Assembly: GCA_019843655.1 (NCBI GenBank)
Contig: JACDQD010000001.1
Coordinates: 43,964,230 to 44,028,229 of the forward strand
Direction: 5' to 3'
DNA length: 64,000 bases
Source of the DNA: Lethocerus indicus
Taxonomy: Eukaryota > Arthropoda > Insecta > Hemiptera > Belostomatidae
Shown one piece after another: positions 59,909-64,000 of the stretch; the first letter of the stretch is position 1, and each line of letters starts with the position of its first letter. The notes under the pieces were generated by a model that was given only the letters and a program-made list of their open reading frames with translations, was not told the DNA's origin and made no database searches. Both the position numbers and the translations under genes were made by a program.

Positions 59909-60758
59909 CGGGAAACTAACTGACAATACTGAACCCCAGGTCTTAATTTACACTCTTAAAACTGGACTCGGGATCACTGCACTCTAACGCGACACTGCAA
60001 TCTTCCAGCAGTTCCAGAATTCGACGATAATTGAATCCCGGCATGTATGATTACGATCTCGTAAAAAATAGCTCCGGTAGTATTCGGTTTAGTATACTTT
60101 CTTCAGTAGCTACTTTTAAATGAATGAGTGGATTGCAATGAACTTCAGGGTATCGGTCAGACTCCCGTTTATTATTGAAGGGCGAACAATGGCTTTCATT
60201 AAAACTAATTAATTTCTGGTAGGATCGCGTAATATTGTGAGAAGAACCTCTGCCATGGGAAGCAGACAACACCCGAGAGGGCCCCAGAAGGAAAGAGGAA
60301 AAACCCTCCCGGTGGATCTCGCTCAGGTGGTTTCAAAACACTGGAAACATCCCAGAATAGCAGGGGTTGCCCAGTGCACAGAATCATGCGATTCTACCAG
60401 AAATTAGTGATACTTCAAGTTCTGGTTAATGGCTTTCATTGTTATAAGGGACAGACTTCAGTAAAAAAAATAAGGCCTCCTTAAGAAGGGCGCATATCTG
60501 TAGTTGGGAATAGTAGAGGATTGTTGAGCGGGGGGCTATGTAGAGGGTTAACCTATATGTTGACTACGGGGTCTGTTTGAACAGCTGTTTCACAGTCGAT
60601 TCGAGATAGCGTCGTCGATATCGTCAGTCGTACCATGCCCGAAAACCGAGTTGGGGCCCAGCGCACAAAAATCATCTGCTAGATCATTATGTATTTGACT
60701 CGGTGAAGGTGTAAAGGGAATGCCTGGAAAATCGTGCGGCGTCACAGGGGGGCGGAAT

Positions 60759-60795
60759 GCTACTGATGATGGTGAGACCCCTGAAACGGATTAGC
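60759..60795 (+). ncRNA. Diverged hammerhead motif with canonical CUGAUGA box
   Basis: GCTA, CTGATGA (60763-60769), U, GGT-GAG-ACC, CCT, GAAA (60783-60786), CGGAT, TAGC. Stem II has changed from GGC/GCC to GGU/ACC while still pairing, and stem I GCTA/TAGC is kept. Stem III and the cleavage triplet are damaged. Related broken copies begin at 31652 and 46300. Confidence 0.5.
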
Positions 60796-62268
60796 TTCGG
60801 AGGTTGATGACCGAAAAACTCTTTATTTTGGGGTTATCCTCAATATCATCTTGGGACAAACATTTTCAGTGCGGGAATGGAAAATTCCCTCTCGGGGGTG
60901 GGAGAACTCAGTCTTGCAAAGTCTTGAGCGCTACCTCGTGTTCATTATACGTTCCTGCCCGGAAGATAACATTTTCCGTGTTTTCGAAATCGTACGAAAT
61001 TTAGTTCTCACAAACCGAATTAGTGCCTGCCCGAAAAAAAAACGGTAGAGAAATTCTCCTAAAGGGGGTTGGCTGTGCCCCCGTTGTTCTCTCTAGGTGA
61101 GGTCGACTCTTACATTTCTCCTTGAATGTACTCTCTTTGTACATTCAAACAGGCCACACCCACGCCATTCCTATTTACATATACGTTTGAACATCCAAAA
61201 ATATGAAATTCAACGAATCGCAATCTGTCCATCTCACAGCCGCGCGCCATATTTTCACTGTTCACGTAGTGATACTTTAGCCCGGATAATCCGAATAGTC
61301 GTCGGTCCCAATTAGCTCCGATTCACTGGGTATTCGAAAACATTTAACAAAGAAAGCCCTAGATTAATCCCCGAGTTTGAAAATTTCCGACGTGTCATCC
61401 CCTCGAAATGATAATTCGGGAAATTCGAGGTTGAAAGCGAAAAAGAGAAACGAATGGTAGTGGGTGGGGGAATTTGAACTTTTCAATGGCCCGATTCAAA
61501 ACGATCGTCGTGGCCTTTCATCGGGGAGTTTTTTTAACGATTTATTTTTTATTTTTATTTCCTTTTTATATTTTTATTCAATGTCCAAACGGAAAAGGTA
61601 GCCAATTAGAAGGCGATACATTAGCGGGCGCGATGTAAACAAACAAACGAGAAAAGAGGGAATATTAAAAAGAACCCCTCGAGCGGAGGGACTGCTTCGA
61701 TTTTTGAACTACATCAATTCCGATCCGGGTTCGTAATTAAAACATAATTGAGCATAGGTCCAATAAAGGTTTTATCATCAGCCGTGCCTATAAGAGATCC
61801 TCATTTCATTATTTCCTACTTAATACATTAATTATGGTCCAAAAATAATTATTTTATTCAGTTGAAATGTGTAATTGAACAATAATTCGAATCACTATCG
61901 CACTAATTTCGGAACTCTCCATTAATTACTCCGTTTCCCTGAACCTACACTCATTAGATCTGGGGATCTCTCGTGTTGTATTCGGGAATGGTCGTTTTAT
62001 AAGTGTACCGAATTTTACTCCAATTACAAATTTACAGATTATAAGCTCTCGAATACTCACTAGAAATATTTTATTATTACTTTTCAACCTTCTCGTTTCT
62101 ATTCATAAAAAAGCTTGATTGGCCCTAAGTCAATCCGACTGGGGCTTCTTACGCTGTTTTTAATGAGTCAGTTACACTCATCATTAATAACAGTGTAAGA
62201 ATTCAGAACAGTAATTGATAACCGTGTAGTGAGTGTTCATCTTACTATACTATTATAGACTCTTATGT

Positions 62269-62318
<50 letters not shown>

Positions 62319-63184
62319 GCGCCAATAATTTAAGTTTTTTCTGGCCCACTGGTTTTCTTAAGGATTGAAGTAGCTTCGGGATTATATAAGGTCTATAATG
62401 AAATTATTCTGGTCGAATATACTCTTTAATACGAACCTTTCCAACTTTTTCTATGAGTCACTTGAAAGGCAGAGACACAGCTTCCGTTGGCTACCAATAA
62501 ACGATAATAAAACAGCCGACAATGGGCCCAGTCCCTCGGCCGGCTGGGAACCGCCTTCTGAGGTCCAAAATGATCGTTTGGATCTACGCCCCCGTCTATT
62601 CCTAAAGCGGTAGCGGAGAGTAGTCCAACGATTTCAGATTTCAGATTGAGTTATTTTCAGAAATAAATATTAAGAACTTTAGGCAGGTACCCGTGCAAGC
62701 GGGACGCTTCATCAGCAACATTTTAATGCCGGATGCAATTGGCGGAGGCGGGATACCGAAATCGGTCAAGTGATTGGGGACGGAAAATCGGAACAGTGAT
62801 AATATGTAGCTATAATAATAATTATACTATATAATATTACCTATACAAGAATCACAGTTCTATATCGTAGTTTGGTTTTATAGCAGAAGCACACGTTCTG
62901 CGATTTCCATTTTTTTATGATCGGAAGAGGAGTGTTAGAGTACAACATTTCGAAATAAAATAAATTTTAAAGTTATCATCCAATTGTAGTGGGCGCATGG
63001 AAAATAATAGTTTCAAAACAATGCCGAAGTGGGTATTGTATACAAAGTACCCCATTTTTTGTCGTGCTTAAAACGGTAGCGTTATATTATGCAAATGGAA
63101 CCGACTCTACGCAGAAAGATATGAATACTAATTATTGTACTGGAGTTTACGAGCTTCTGTCGTGATAAATTGAAATTAGAGATT

Positions 63185-63245
63185 GAAAATTCGATCCGCC
63201 ACCGGGATTCGAACCCGAGCGCCGCTCAGACCACACACGAATTCA
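63185..63245 (-). repeat. tRNA-like SINE fragment
   Basis: The minus strand has GTGTGGTCTGAGCGGC, then CTCGGGTTCGAATCCCGGTGG, a T-arm/B-box with a CGGG/CCCG stem, then CGGATCGAAT. The A-box-like and B-box-like parts are too close for a real tRNA gene. Shorter relatives occur at 13236-13275 and 52455-52500. Confidence 0.5.
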
Positions 63246-63264
63246 GTCGCGTATAAAGAGAAAT

Positions 63265-63470
63265 ATTTTATTTTTCGTCTAATGTACATAAGATATCGTA
63301 TACGATATACAAATTTCGGTCGATACATGCGTGTTCTTTCTAAATTTATGTACACGAGGATTAAGTCTAAATTTACTCGTATTGTTCACAATGTTGTTAA
63401 GGTAATCAGGAAAGTTACAATAATAGAAACCCGAGAACGTAAATTACACTGATTCCAATCACTCGCGCAA
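63265..63470 (+). repeat. Unclassified interspersed repeat, copy 2
   Basis: Partner of 51670-51890. It is followed by GGGTATAAAAAGGCC (about 63520), a TATA-like box not shared with the first copy. Confidence 0.65.
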
Positions 63471-64000
63471 ACACATTTCCACTGCTCGTTGTACGCTACT
63501 TCATTATTCACTACACTGGGTATAAAAAGGCCAATAGGCCGGAATACATACACTTAACAAAACTTGTTTATAGCGTTGTATCGTTGTAATATTGTATTTA
63601 TAGTAATACAAATTATTTGTATCTTGTATCTTGTACACTGGGTATCGGTGCACTGTACAATTGAGGCACTGGTCTTATACAGTCCTAAATTATACAGCAA
63701 TTACTAATTTTTAGTAACCTTGACGCAATTCATAGCCTTACGCTCCTCATTTCCATCTCTCGGCAAGTGGAAGTCTCGTAGATTATTTAAGTAAAAAAAA
63801 AGGGTAACTGAAAGGGAATTTCGATATCTCCGGCGGTTGCGAACGAATTTTCATTCGGTCACTACTTTGAACACCCACGATGTCCAAATTTTATTTTATA
63901 TTTCGGTTGATGTTCTATCGAGCGAACAGCTTTAGTTTTTAGCGCGCATTACAGAATACACGAAAGCAAATCATTCGCGATCGGAAATCATTCACGATCG

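Larger units (their letters stand above)
57080..63180. other. Unassigned sequence with scattered palindromes
   Basis: No exon is supported. Recognisable items are the motif at 60759, TA runs, palindrome clusters at 57690-57735 and 58805-58862, and an inverted repeat at 60209/60408. Confidence 0.4.

Overview
The window looks like insect nuclear DNA. Genes are split by GT-AG introns, introns are long, TA/CA microsatellites are frequent, and degraded Penelope-like, Jockey-like, piggyBac-like and mariner elements fill the non-coding space. The closest family matches I recognise are arthropod. I cannot name the order from the sequence alone.

Four gene models have support. (1) Shal (Kv4 voltage-gated potassium channel) lies on the minus strand. 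Its large first coding exon is at 29279-28165 and the next exon is at 890-728. The 27.3-kb intron between them splits the codon of the first glycine of the GYG selectivity filter, and the remaining C-terminal exons lie left of base 1. (2) Rab32/lightoid, a Rab GTPase, lies on the plus strand. It is complete in four exons from 35541 to 40746 and encodes 224 residues. (3) A coiled-coil protein gene lies on the minus strand, with three consecutive in-phase exons at 46634-46510, 45109-44912 and 44721-44623. It is partial and I do not recognise it. (4) A GC-rich candidate first coding exon (30213-30333, plus) lies back to back with Shal across a CpG-rich interval. Its splice phase would fit Rab32 exon 1, but its true partner is unknown.

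Repeats fill most of the rest. The most interesting are a family of Penelope-like 3' ends that carry a hammerhead ribozyme motif. The copy at 1208-2123 is joined to a decayed GIY-YIG endonuclease reading frame. Two other copies are inverted-repeat elements, each with two opposed hammerheads, and both have target-site duplications: 41184-41517 (334 bp, exact 12-bp duplication) and 35958-36756 (about 0.8 kb, 15-bp exact core, containing about 70-bp tandem repeats). A fourth composite copy is at about 55609-57061, and degraded relatives are scattered across the window. The Shal intron also holds a 627-bp piggyBac-like derivative bounded by TTAA, with six 44-bp hairpin repeats next to its end, and an internally deleted mariner. 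Degenerate tandem arrays, non-LTR fragments and two pairs of unclassified interspersed repeats complete the picture.

One block, about 41650-44340, stands out as AT-rich and almost free of CpG, unlike all neighbouring sequence.
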